A DNA stretch of 64,000 nucleotides from Cervus elaphus (taxonomy: Eukaryota > Chordata > Mammalia > Artiodactyla > Cervidae), in assembly GCF_910594005.1 (NCBI RefSeq), contig NC_057818.1:57548001-57612000 (forward strand), read 5' to 3'. Positions 29,601 through 40,000 of this stretch are shown piece after piece. Every line of letters begins with the position of its first letter. The stretch's first letter is position 1. The translations under genes were made by a program, and so were the position numbers. Below the pieces are notes generated by a model. It saw only the letters and a list, made by a program, of their open reading frames with translations. It was not told where the DNA came from and ran no database searches.

Positions 29601-32342
29601 GTAGGGAAAACCACTAGACCATTCAGGTATGACCTAAATCAAATCCCTTACAATTATACAGTAGAAGTGACAAATAGATTCAAGGGATTAGATATGATAG
29701 ACAGAGTGCCTGAAGAACTATGGACGAAGGTTCCTAACATTGTACAGGAGGCAGGGATCAACACCATCCCCAAGGAAAAGAAATGCCAAAAGGCAAAATG
29801 GTTGTCTGAGGAGGCCTTACAAATAGCTGTGACTAGAAGAGAAGCTAAAGGCAAAGGAGAAAAGGAAACATAAACCCATTTGAATGCAGAGTTCCAAAGA
29901 ATAGCAAGGAGAGATAAGAAAGCCTTCCTCAGTGATCAATGCAAATAAATAGAGGAAGACAATAGAATGGGAAAGTCTAAAGATCTCTTCAAGAAAATTA
30001 TGAGATACCAAGGGAACATTTCATGTAAAGATGGGCATAGTAAAGGACAGAAATGGTATAGACCTAACAGAAGCAGAAGATATTAAGAAGAGGTGGCAAG
30101 AATACACAGAAAAACTGTACAAAAAATATCTTCATGATCCAGATAATCACGATGATGAGATCACCAACCTAGAGCCAGACATCCTGAAATGTGAAGTCAA
30201 GTGGGCCTTAGGAAGCATCACTACGAACAAAGCTAGTGGAGGTGATGGAATTCCAGTTGAGCTATTTCAAATCTTAAAAGATGATGCTGTGAAAGTGCTG
30301 CACTCAATATGCCAGCAAATTTGGAAAACTCAGCAGTGGCTACGGGACTGGAAAAGGTCAGTTTTCATTCCAATCTCAAAGAAAGGCAATGCCAAAGAAT
30401 GTTCAAACTACTGCACAATTGCACTCATCTCACACACTAGCAAAGTAATGCTCAAAATTCTCCAAGCCAGGCTTCAACCGTACGTGAACCGTGAACTTCA
30501 GATGTTCAAGGTGGATTTAGAAAAGTCAGAGGAACCAGAGATCAAATTGCCAACATCTGTTGGATCATTGAAAAAGGAAGAGAGTTCCAGAAAAACATCT
30601 ACTTCTGCTTTATTGACTATGCCAAAGCCTTTAACTGTGTGGTCCACAACAAACTCTGGAAAATTCTTAAACAGATGGGAATACCAGACCTGCCTCTTGA
30701 GAAATCAGTATGCAGGTCAGGAAGCAACAGTTAGAACTGCACATGGAACAATAGACTGGTTCCAAGTAGAAAAAGGAGTATGTCAAGGCTGTATATTGTC
30801 ACCCTGCTTATTTAACTTATATGCAGAGTACATCATGAGAAACACTGGGCTGAAAGAAGCACAAGCTGGAATCAAGATTGCCGGGAGAAATATCAATAAC
30901 CTCAGATATGCAGGTAACACCACCCTTATGGCAGAAAGTGAAGAACTAAAGAGCCTCTTGATGAAAGTGAAACAGGAGAGTGAAAAAGTTGGCTTAAAAA
31001 CTCAACATTCAGAAAACTAAAATCATGGCATCTGGTCCCATCACTTCATGGCAAATAGATGGGGAAACAGTGGAAACAGTGAGAGACTTTACATTTTTGG
31101 CCTCCAAAATCACTGCAGATGGTGACTTCAGCCATGATTAAAAGACGCTTGCTCCTTGGAAGAAAAACTATGACCAACCTAGACAGCATATTGAAAAGCA
31201 GAGACTTTACTGTGCCAGCAGAGGTCCATCTAGTCAAAGCTATGGTTTTTCCAGTAGTCATGTATGGATGTGAGAGTTGGACTATAGAGAAAGCTGAGTG
31301 CTGAAGAATTGATACTTTTGAACTGTGGTGTTGGAGAAGACTCTTGAGAGTCCCTTGGACTGCAAGGAGATCCAACCAGTCCATCCTAAAGGAAACCAGT
31401 CCTGAATATTCATTGGAAGGACTGATGCTCAAGCTGAAACTCCAATACTTTGGCCACTTGATGTGAAGAATTGACTCATTTGAAAAGTCCCTGATGCTGG
31501 GAAAGATTGAAGGCAGGAGGAGAAGGGGACAACAGAGGATGAGATGGTTGGATGGCATCACCGACTCAATGGACATATGTTTGAGTAAACTCCAAGAGTT
31601 GGTGATGGATAGGGAGGCCTGACATGCTGCAGTCCATGGGGTTGCAGAGTCGGACACGACTGAGTGACTGAACTGAATTGAAATCTGTTTTCTCGAGTAA
31701 TCATTAACTTACAGGGGTCTCCCATATTTTTCTACTTACAATCCCCTAGTGGGATTAACTGTTTAATCACCTGTTCTGTCCCTCATTCTGCCCCTATCAT
31801 TGGGGAGTAGCTACCTTCTTTGAGTGTTTCCCTGTAACATAATAATATTTTCTACATAGCGCTTCCCAGGTGGCTCAGTGGTAAAAAATCTGCCTACAGT
31901 CCTGGAGAGGCAGATGTGGATTCAATCCCTGAGCCAGTAACATAATATTATTTTCTACATAGGTCTCTGTGAGTGTTCTGCAAAGTTGGAAAACAATCTG
32001 TAGCCTTATATCTGTTGGATGATTGCATAAACAGAACCTTGAGAAATGTTTAATAACAGAATGGAAGAATGATAAATGCTTGTCCCAGAGTCAAACTCAC
32101 TTCATGGGCCCTCTCTGCCTTCTCATCCCAAAACTACCTTGATGTGACCCCTTTCTTTGCTCTCTGCACAGGATCGCCAGCAGGAATCCAAGTCAGAGAA
32201 ATCTTCTGACCCCACAAGTTACACAGGGGCCACCCCCTCTTTGGAGTTGGAGCAGGAGTTGCATTATTCCTCCATCATCTTCCGTGGGGAGAAGCCTCGG
32301 GAGAGCCCTCACTCAGAATATGCGGAGATCAGGACCAAGTGA
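23696..32342 (+). CDS. CD33: CD33 (Siglec-3), inhibitory myeloid sialic-acid receptor (363 aa, seven exons)
   Basis: Exons: 23696-23732, 23796-24176, 24380-24658, 24902-24946, 26488-26584, 28195-28276, 32172-32342. All borders are GT/AG and the frame is open. The product is a type I membrane protein: signal peptide, V-set with Arg119, C2-set, 15-residue stalk exon, membrane segment (GAGVTMLLVLCFGLIFFV) without charge, and a tail with ITIM LHYSSI (Tyr339) and ITIM-like SEYAEI (Tyr357). Length, the two-Ig layout and the tail (VVKTYRKKVAKTAV) match human CD33 (364 aa). Known role: it binds sialylated glycans and recruits SHP-1/SHP-2 through the phosphorylated tyrosines to dampen myeloid activation. 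The intron before the last exon holds a nearly full-length BovB. Its first three exons are almost the same as those of copies A and B, while later exons differ strongly. Confidence 0.93.
23796..24176 (+). CDS. CD33: CD33 exon 2: V-set domain
   Basis: 381-bp exon with Arg119 in YSFRVERG and the cysteines Cys36, Cys41 and Cys101 of the CD33-related Siglec fold. Confidence 0.93.
24380..24658 (+). CDS. CD33: CD33 exon 3: C2-set domain
   Basis: 279-bp exon, NLTCSVPWACERAMPPIFSW. Similarity to copies A and B ends some 40 bp into the following intron. Confidence 0.93.
25205..25900 (-). mobile_element. Old L1 fragment with a nested reverse Bov-tA (about 25455-25675)
   Basis: L1-like sequence in intron 4 of CD33, interrupted by Bov-tA (CTACTGGAGTGGGTTGCCAT) and then resuming (ATGTAATGACATGCATCCAC). 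Confidence 0.5.
26488..26584 (+). CDS. CD33: CD33 exon 5: transmembrane segment without charge
   Basis: Starts G-E-S-G-T-G-A-G and runs into a small-residue-rich helix and LLVLCFGLIFFV. It is the inhibitory counterpart of the Lys-bearing exons at 10299 and 18801. Confidence 0.9.
26815..28100 (-). mobile_element. L1 3' region (minus) with three nested Bov-tA SINEs
   Basis: Reverse L1 3' sequence begins TTTATTGGAGTATAGTTTG. It is cut by Bov-tA copies at about 27009-27222 (minus), 27432-27640 (plus) and 27727-27955 (plus) and ends near GGGGTGCATGCATC. This lies in intron 5 of CD33. Confidence 0.65.
28430..28616 (-). mobile_element. LTR of the family seen in copies A/B, left part
   Basis: Shares GGTTTTGTTGCTAAGCAAG with 10160-10180. 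It is split from its right part (31684-31800) by the BovB insertion. Confidence 0.5.
28617..31683 (+). mobile_element. Nearly full-length BovB (RTE-type) LINE, inactive
   Basis: About 3.07 kb in intron 6 of CD33. The 5' end shares the Bov-A2-like segment. The endonuclease region (about 28865-29600) reads CIGTWNVRSMNQGKLEVVKQ and later GDWNAKVGS. The reverse-transcriptase region lies at 30031-31020 and has VCQGCILSPCLFNLY. The catalytic YADD box is changed to YAGN (about 30910), and stops and frame changes occur, so it cannot move by itself. The 3' end is the typical BovB tail ACGACTGAGTGACTGAACTG. Confidence 0.9.
31684..31800 (-). mobile_element. LTR of the family seen in copies A/B, right part
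   Basis: Contains AATCCCCTAGTGGGATTAA, as at 10237, and ends CCCCTATCA, comparable to CCCTGCCA in copies A/B. This supports the LTR boundary used there. Confidence 0.55.
31858..31945 (+). mobile_element. Short Bov-tA head fragment
   Basis: GCTTCCCAGGTGGCTCAGTG followed by a tRNA-like B box (GATTCAATCCC). Confidence 0.6.
32172..32342 (+). CDS. CD33: CD33 last exon with both tyrosine motifs
   Basis: Acceptor TCTCTGCACAG. LHYSSI is at 32259-32276 and SEYAEI ends 7 codons later. Stop TGA is at 32340-32342. The layout is the same as in human CD33. Confidence 0.93.
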   Translation, partial: DRQQESKSEKSSDPTSYTGATPSLELEQELHYSSIIFRGEKPRESPHSEYAEIRTK

Positions 32343-32647
32343 GGCACCAGAGGCAGTATGAGCCTCAGCGTCGGGACATCCATATCCTCTGCAGGAAGGA
32401 GGACCCACAGGCTAATTCTTGGAGACCTAACACCCCCGTCAGCAGTGGGTTCATGAACCTGCACGTTTCCTGCTATACGTCTTAGGCTTTGCAATCACAG
32501 AGACCTGGGGTCACACCCATGCTCTTTCATTTATTAAGAAAGTAGCATCTTGTGACCCACCTACCCTGACCCCCACCCACCATGCCTTGGTTTCCTGCTT
32601 TGGTGAAACAGACATGAGAAGTCCAGCCTCACAGGGCTGTTGTGAGG

Positions 32648-32653
32648 ATTAAA
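32648..32653 (+). terminator. CD33: Candidate CD33 polyadenylation signal
   Basis: ATTAAA about 305 bp after the stop codon. No AATAAA was seen nearer. Confidence 0.35.
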
Positions 32654-33473
32654 TGGAAGTATGAAATATGCAACAGAAGTCTTGATACATTGTGACTTTT
32701 GACTAAAACACACACACACACAGAAACACACACAACCTGAAAATTGTGAGTTATGCTTTATTTGGGGATCTTACTGAGGACTAAAGCCTGGGAGACAGCC
32801 TTTCAGATGGCTCTGAGGAGCTGCTCTGTAGAGGTAAGGGAGGAACAAGGATATATAGGCGTTTTTGCTGAAAACAAACGTGTAACTTAACATCAAAAGA
32901 TCACTGCTAATCACAAAAATCAGATACCTCAAGGTAATGATTTTAGTGCTTTTCTATGTATGGGAGGATGCAAAAGTCTGAGTCCATTGGAAATCATTCC
33001 TTAGATATGCATTTTAATCATCTAGGGCAAGTATTGTGTTTTTCTCCATCCTGAGTTCTCCTCAGGGCACAGCAGCAGGGCAGGCTGCTGTGGCTGATGG
33101 CTTGATGGTGGGCAACATTATTATTTTGTTTGCACATTTCACCCCGAGCTGGGTCGGTCCTGTCCCCGGGTACCACATCGGCTACATCTGTCAGTCTCTC
33201 TCTTACTCAAAACTCTCCCTTGGATCCCTTCCCTGGCTTGACCTCCAGCATCATCTCTCTCCATTCCTGAATCTCCCTTTTCCATCCTCTCTACCTCCTA
33301 CTACTCCTGCTATAGGCAAAATCTAATAACGCCATTTAGAGAATTTCCTAAAGCTTAGAGCTGACCATAACCAAAAGACTGTTCTCTCTCCTTAATCCAA
33401 CAGAAGAATTTGCAAGCTTCTCAACCTGATATTCCAGGTCAGAAGTCAGGAAACTTTTTGGTAAAGGGACAAA
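32654..33473. other. Intergenic, CD33 to the repeat pair
   Basis: A short AC repeat at about 32707-32730, then sequence that may be an old LTR on the minus strand (32741-33080). No gene seen. Confidence 0.3.
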
Positions 33474-33620
33474 TAGTAAGTATTTAGGCTTTTCAAGCTG
33501 TATGGTTCCTGTTGCATTTCCCAACTTCTGCCCTCTGTTCACAACTATAAATCCCCCAAATGGTGCAAGAGACAACCAAGGAGAATTCTGGAAGGTGGTA
33601 GGAAGAAGGCAAGTGGGCTT
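33474..33620. repeat. 147-bp direct repeat, left copy
   Basis: Runs from TAGTAAGTATTTAGGC to AAGGCAAGTGGGCTT. It is repeated at 34017-34163 with scattered changes and directly flanks a BovB fragment. The sequence resembles a hAT-type MER element. Confidence 0.75.
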
Positions 33621-34016
33621 CAGTTCAGTTCAGTCGCTCAGTCATGTCTGACTCTTTGTGACCCCATGGTCTGCAGCATGCCAGGCTTCCCTGTCCATCA
33701 CCAACTCCAGGAGCTTGCTCAAACTCATGTCCATCTAGTTGTTGATGCCTTTCAACCATCTCATCCTCTGTCATCCCCTTCTCCTCCTGCCTTCAACCTT
33801 TCCCAGCATCAGAGTCTTTTCCAATGAATCAGTTCTTTTCATCAGGTGGCCAAAGTATTGGGGGTTCAGCTTCAGCATCAGTCCTTCCAATGAATATTCA
33901 GGACTGATTTCCTTTAGGCTTGACTAGTTGGATCTCCTTGCAGTCCAAGGGACTCTCAAGAGTCTTCTCCAACACCACAGTTCAAAAGCATCAATTCTTC
34001 GGCGCTCAGCTTTCTT
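33621..34016 (-). mobile_element. BovB 3' fragment between two direct repeats
   Basis: Starts CAGTTCAGTTCAGTCGCTCA and ends GGCGCTCAGCTTTCTT. It is truncated at its own 5' side. Confidence 0.85.
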
Positions 34017-34163
34017 TAGTAAATATTTAGGCTTTTCAAGCTGTATGGTTCCTGTTGCCTTTCCCAGCTTCTGCCCTCTGTTCACAACTATAAACCCTAA
34101 GGATGATGCAAGAGACAACCAAGGAGAATTCTGGAAGGTGGTAAGAAGAAGGCAAGTGGGCTT
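34017..34163. repeat. 147-bp direct repeat, right copy
   Basis: Runs from TAGTAAATATTTAGGC to AAGGCAAGTGGGCTT. Same length as the left copy. Confidence 0.75.
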
Positions 34164-34850
34164 AGGATCCCAGGAATGGAGGAACAATACAGAGTCAGGG
34201 CACCTCAGTTCCCACAATGCAACCCACTTAGACCCACCACCATCTCTCGAACCCTGAGAGACAGTCAAGGGTCATCGCCATATTGTCAGGGATGCACACA
34301 CCCGTCCCATCTTCCAGGGACATCCTCTCTCCCTCCTCGGGGCTCCCATAGCCTGGTACTCCTGGGTGGGTCAGCCCTGGCCACGCCCGACTCTGCAGCC
34401 CCTCCCCCACCCGACTGGTGCTCCCCCAGTGTCAGCCCCACCCCCACCCCACCCCACCAGGATGCTCTGCTGGACAGATGGCTGCAGGAGCAGCAACTGG
34501 CTCAACCAGCAGAGGGCCAACCCGAGCAGAGGCCAGGTCAGCACCGCCGGAAGTAAGAGCCCGCTGGGATCAGAGCCAGGGCAGAGGGGAGAAGAGGTTT
34601 CCTGGGGTTGCCACACCGTTCCTTCCCTTTTCTCCTCCCGACCTCAGAGGGGTCCCATCCTGCCAGCGGACCACTGGCCACTGTGTGCACGGAGCACTCC
34701 ATGGGTTGATTCTTCCAGGAGGCCCCGTGGGTTCACTCGCTAGGGCTGCTTCAAGGAAGTTCCACTGGCTGGCAGGTTTGAAGAGCAGAAATTCATTTGC
34801 TCACGAATCTGGAGGCTGGAAGTCTGAGATCAAGGTGTCCGCGGGGCTGG
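34164..34850. other. Intergenic, C-rich
   Basis: An open frame of 126 codons at 34176-34556 is Pro/Ser-rich, low in complexity and matches no family I know. I see no gene here. Confidence 0.3.
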
Positions 34851-34859
34851 CTCCTTATT

Positions 34860-35185
34860 TTTTCTTCATTTTTACATTTTAAAAAATGAACTTATTTTCG
34901 ACTGCGCTGGGTCTTAGATGCTGCCGTCTTGGCTTTCTCCAGTTGCAGTGAGTGGCGGCTGCTCTTCATTGCAGGGCACAGGCTTCTCAATGTGGTGGCT
35001 TCCCTTGTTGGCTCGAGGCCCGCGGGCTTCGGTACTTGCAGCTTCTGGGCTCTAGAGCGCAGAGTCAGTAGTTGCGGTGCACAGGCTTATTTGCGCTGCA
35101 GCGTGTGGGATCTTCCTGAGCCAAGGATTGAACCCGTGTCCCCTGCGTGGGATTCTTAACCACTGGACCACCAGGGAAGTCCCTA
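34860..35185 (-). mobile_element. CHR-type SINE
   Basis: Reverse orientation, ending CACTGGACCACCAGGGAAGT. L1 3' sequence follows to about 35300. Confidence 0.75.
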
Positions 35186-35449
35186 AGTTTTAAAACAATT
35201 TTTAATTATAGTTGCTTTACAATGTTGTCTTATTTATTCACTGCTGTATGGCAAAGTGATTCAGTTATTCATATATGTATACAGCCTTCTGTGGCCTCTC
35301 TTCTTGGCTTGTAGACAGTCGTCTTCTCCCCATGTCTCCACATGGTAGCTTCTCAGTGTGTGTCTGTGTCCTAACCACTTCTTCTTCCATGGACACTGGC
35401 CCTATGAGGGCCGACCTCAATGACCTCATGTTACCTTAATGACCTCACA

Positions 35450-35852
35450 CGTACAGTTGTGAGAGCTGGACTGAGCGCCAAAGGATTGATGCCTTTGCAC
35501 TGTGGTGCTGGAGAAGACTCCTGAAAGTTCCTTGGATAGCAGAGAGATCAAACCAGTCTATCTCAAGGAAAATCAACCCTGAATACTCATTGGAAGGACT
35601 GATGCTGAAGCTGAAGCTCCGGTATTTTGGTCATCTGATTCGAACATTGGAAAAGTCCCTGATGCTGGGAAAGACTGAGGGCAGAAGGAGAAGAGGGTGT
35701 CAGAGGATGAGATAGTTGAATGGTATCGCCGATTCAATGCGCATGAACTCGGGCAAACTTTGGGAGATGGTGAAGGACAGAGAGGCCTGGCCTGCTACAG
35801 TCCATGGTGTTGCAAAAGGTCGGACATGACTGGGAGACTGAATGATAAAAAC
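35450..35852 (+). mobile_element. BovB 3' fragment
   Basis: Homologous to 31270-31670, with GCTGGAGAAGACTCCTGAAA and the 3' tail. Confidence 0.85.
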
Positions 35853-37084
35853 AACTTCTTTAAAGGCCCCATCTCCAAATGCAATCACATTTAGAGGCAC
35901 TGGGGGTTAGGACTTGCATGTATGAAATTTTGGTGGGGGTGATACAGTTCAGCCTCAACACCCCATGAACAACAGGGATGCAATTCTGCACAGAATAGTT
36001 AAGCCCCTTCCCAAGGTGGCACAGCATGCATTAGGGAGCTAGGCTCGGCCCAGAGCCATCTGACTGCAGAGTGTGTGCCCCATACCCTCTCTTTGGAGGC
36101 CTCAGATGAGGCTTTGGTATCTCAGGTATCAAAGATACCACTGACCACCAGGAGCTTCTCACTGAAGGAGGGACTCAGAGAATGGGCAGGGCCAGACATG
36201 TGACCTGCAAGACGGCCACACCAGAGTCTGTAGAAAATGCCCAGGACGAGGGTTGAACATTATTATTCCTGCACGTGACAGATGAAAAAGCTGAGGCTTG
36301 GAGGGGGAGAAGGGCAGACCCACCTGCCCCCAAAGGCTGTCATCTTGCTCTCAGTGCCCGGCTCCCAGGCCTGGCGTGTGCAGTCAACACCAGGGGGGCC
36401 AGGGCAGGCGGCTGTTACTAGGTCAAGAAGCCCCATGCTCCCCTGGGATCACGTTCTCATAGCACCTTCATTCTGTTCCCACCCACTCTGGCCATTTACA
36501 CCCGGGAACTCACCTTCTAACTGCACAGAGCATTCGAGTTTTTCCTCCAAACACCGAGCTGGCTACCCCCAGCTCATACTGTATCAACGGGACCTAGGGT
36601 GTCAAAGAAGTTCTCCAGGATGAGACAAACTCTGTCCTGTTCTTCCTTGGACTCCAGTCCCTGAAAGCAGAGATGCTCACGTGTGCTGTTGTCACGTTCA
36701 TCTCAGTAACTAATCACCACCTCTTTCATCTGGGGTGGGGGGGACCCATCCCCATCTTTCATGCCTGGAGCTTCCCCGGCTGCATCTCCTGCCTCCCACA
36801 CCCGGCAGGGACTGACTGGCTTGACTTCCAGCTGTGGACAGAGGTGCAGGGGGGTCAGATGGAGGACAGGGAGCCGGGAGCCTCCCCTGGGCAGTGCTTG
36901 CTGCTTGTGACCCCCGGCGGGCCTCATCTGGATGGTTCCTCTCCAGGATTCCAGTGCTCCGGCAGCCTGTGGGTGCCGAGTTCCTCTTTTGTGGTCTGTC
37001 ACTTTCTGACCTCAGCCCTGGGCTTCCCGTTGGGGCTCCCTCTCAATCCTGTGACACCAAGGCCCCAAGACTGTCACCCCAAAG
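35853..37084. other. 5' flank of the SIGLEC5-like gene
   Basis: No repeat of note. It holds a PU-box-like AGTTCCTCTT (36979-36988), at the same relative place as in the CD33 copies. Confidence 0.35.
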
Positions 37085-40000
37085 ATGCTGCTGCCGCCGC
37101 TGCTGCTCTTACTGCTGTGGGTAGGTGAGCGGGGCGGGGGCTCGGCTGATCCTCATCTCGCCGCAGGGTCCCTGGCTCAGGATCCGAGATACTGGCTGGA
37201 CGTGCAGCCGTCCGTGTCAGTGCAGGAGGGCCTGTGTGTCCGCGTGCCCTGCTCCGTCTCCTATCCCCGGGAAGGCTGGAAGGACTCTGACCCAGCTCAC
37301 GGCTACTGGTTCCAGGAAAAGGCAGATTCCCCTGAAGATCCAGCAGTGGCCACAAACAACCCAGAACATGCGGTGGTCAGTGAGACCCGGGGCCGATTCC
37401 TCCTCGTTGGAGACCCCCAGGCCTACAACTGCTCCCTGGACATCAGAGACGCTCAGAGGAGGGACACGGGGACATATATCTTTAGGTTGGAGAGAGGGCC
37501 TACTGTGAGATATAGTTATGCATTGAATCTGCTCTCCGTTCGTGTGACGGGTAAGGATGGGGTCAAGGGGAGGACACACATACAGGAGTCCTGAGGGTCC
37601 CCAGGGCAGGGTGGGAGGGGAACCCTGTCTTCTCATCCTGGGGGGGGACCCAGGGATACAGGATGCTGGGGAACAGATGCTCTGAGGGGCACACAGGGGT
37701 CCCTGCTCCAGTCCTGGGTCTGCTCTCTCCAGCTCTGACAGACACACCTGACATCCACGTCCAGGGGACCCTAGCATCCGGCCACCCCACCAACTTCACC
37801 TGTGCGGTGCCATGGGCCTGTGACGGGGGGATGCCCCCCACCTTCTCCTGGACTGGGGTTGCCCTCACCTCCCTGCACCCTGAGAGTCCCCGCTCCTCAG
37901 TGCTCACCCTCACTCCAAGGCCCGAGGACCACGGCACCAACCTCACGTGTCGTGTGAACTTTTCCGGAGCTGGTGTGAGCACAGAGGCGACCATCAGGCT
38001 CAATGTGTCCTGTAAGTGGGGGGCCAAGATGCTGGGTTCCCGACAGTGTCAGGGAGAGGGAGGCAGGGCCTGGGCTGCTGGAACTGGGGAGGATGGAAGA
38101 GGACACCCCACTCCACTTGCTTCCCATTTCTGATATTTCTGGGAGGAAGGGCCTATGTTCCTGCCCCTGAAAAGGAACAGTTATGTCTGTCTGTCCAGAT
38201 GCACCCCAGGAACTGATCATCAGAGTGTACCAGAAAGAAGGCGCAGGTATACGTCAAAACCTCTCTTCTTGGGACAGTGATGGCAGTGGGGTCTGTCTCT
38301 GACCTTCCAAGCAGATCTAGGGTTCAGGATTCAGATGGAAGGTGTGCGAACAGCAGGGGTGGGAAGCCCCCCACACTGGCTCCTGGGCTTATGAACCGGC
38401 CTTCCCCTTCCGCTGACCCTGTTCTCATGGATATTGCCTGGCCTCTTCCTTGCCTAATGGACATAACTGTCCCCACTGTCTGGGCTATATCTTCCTCCCA
38501 AATCCTGCCTTCTCTCTCCTTAGGGGTTGGCTCTCACTGCTTGGCAAGAGCCAGCTGTGCAACTGTGTCCATCTTTTCCCACTTCTGGGTTCAGTGGCTT
38601 CAAATGAGGCATTTGAAATTGGCCATGATGGGAGTTTTCACACAGAGGAAATCGACAATGCTCCAAACTAGGACAATATGAGCCACTAAGCAATGGAAGA
38701 GACAGACAGACAGACAGCGAGGCTAGCTTTCTCTCTGTCTTGCCAGGACCTGAAACTCTGGACAAAAGCCAGTCTCTTTCAGTCCAGGAGGGCCAGTCCC
38801 TGCGCCTGGACTGTGTTCCTGACAGCAACCCTCCTGCTATGATCAGCTGGACCCGAGGGAGCCTGACCCTGAGCCCCTCAAATTCCTCAAATCCTGGGGT
38901 CCTCGAGCTGCCCCGGGTGGAACTGAGGGACCATGGGTTATATGTCTGCCGAGCTCAGCATCCACTAGGCTCCAAGGAAGCGTCTCTGAGCCTCGTTGTG
39001 AGAAGTGAGTTGGACACACCCGGGGGAAGGCAGCCGGGGCTCCAGGGAGGGGAGAGGTGCCCCTGATCCCTCCCATCTCTCCCCACAGCCCCACCGCAGC
39101 TTCTGGGCCCCTCCTGCTCCCAGGAGGACGAGGGTCTGAGCTGCAGCTGCTCCTCCCGAGCCTGGCCGGCCCCCTCCCTGCACTGGCGCCTGGGCGAGGG
39201 GCTGCTGGAGGGGAACTTCAGCAACGCCTCCTTCGAGATCACCTCCAGCTCTGCCGGGCCCTGGGCTAATAGCTCCCTGAGCCTCCGCGAGGGGCTCAGC
39301 TCCGGCCTCAGACTCAGCTGCGAGGCCCAGAATGCCCACGGGAAACAGAACGTGAAGATCCTGCTGCTGCCAGGTCCGGGGAAAGGGGAAGCTGTGCATC
39401 TGGGCCCTAGAAGATGTGGAGAGGAAGAGAAATGGGCATGATTCTGGGCTAAAGGGGACTAGCATTCAGGGTCCTCTGTGGGGTGGCTGGGGAGGGGGGC
39501 ACAGGAGGCTGCAGTCTTATTAAAGGATGGTGGACACAGCGCCGAGTCCTGGGGAAAACTGGGCACACTCGTGGGTCATGCATGTGAGAAGGCTGGGGGC
39601 TCAGGCACCTGCTTGAGGGGGGCTGGAGGTCACCCCAGGTCTCGTGTCTGCAGGGAGACCAGGACCCAGGACCGGCGTGGTTTGGGGGGCCGTCGGGGGA
39701 GCTGGTGTTACAGCCCTGCTTGCTCTCTGTCTCATCTTTGTGTGAGTGGTGGCCTCCGCTGGGGACCACTATGGGGGTGGGTGCAAGGGGCAGACTAGGG
39801 GCGCAAAGACTCAAAGAATCTTCAAAACTCAAAGCTCAGGACTTCCCTGGTGGTCCAGTGGTTAAGAATCCACCTGCCAGTGCAGGGGACTTGGGTTCGA
39901 TCCCCGGTCCGGGAGGATCCCACATGCTGTGGGACAACTAGGCCCATGTGCCACAACTACTGAGGCTCACTTGCCTAGAGCTCCATGCTCTTCAACTAGA

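Noticed and set aside
28481..31020. Several frames with protein-like content inside CD33
   Set aside because: They belong to the BovB endonuclease and reverse transcriptase, not to a host gene.
34176..34556. Open frame of 126 codons, Pro/Ser-rich
   Set aside because: Low complexity, no family match, no splice context; likely chance.
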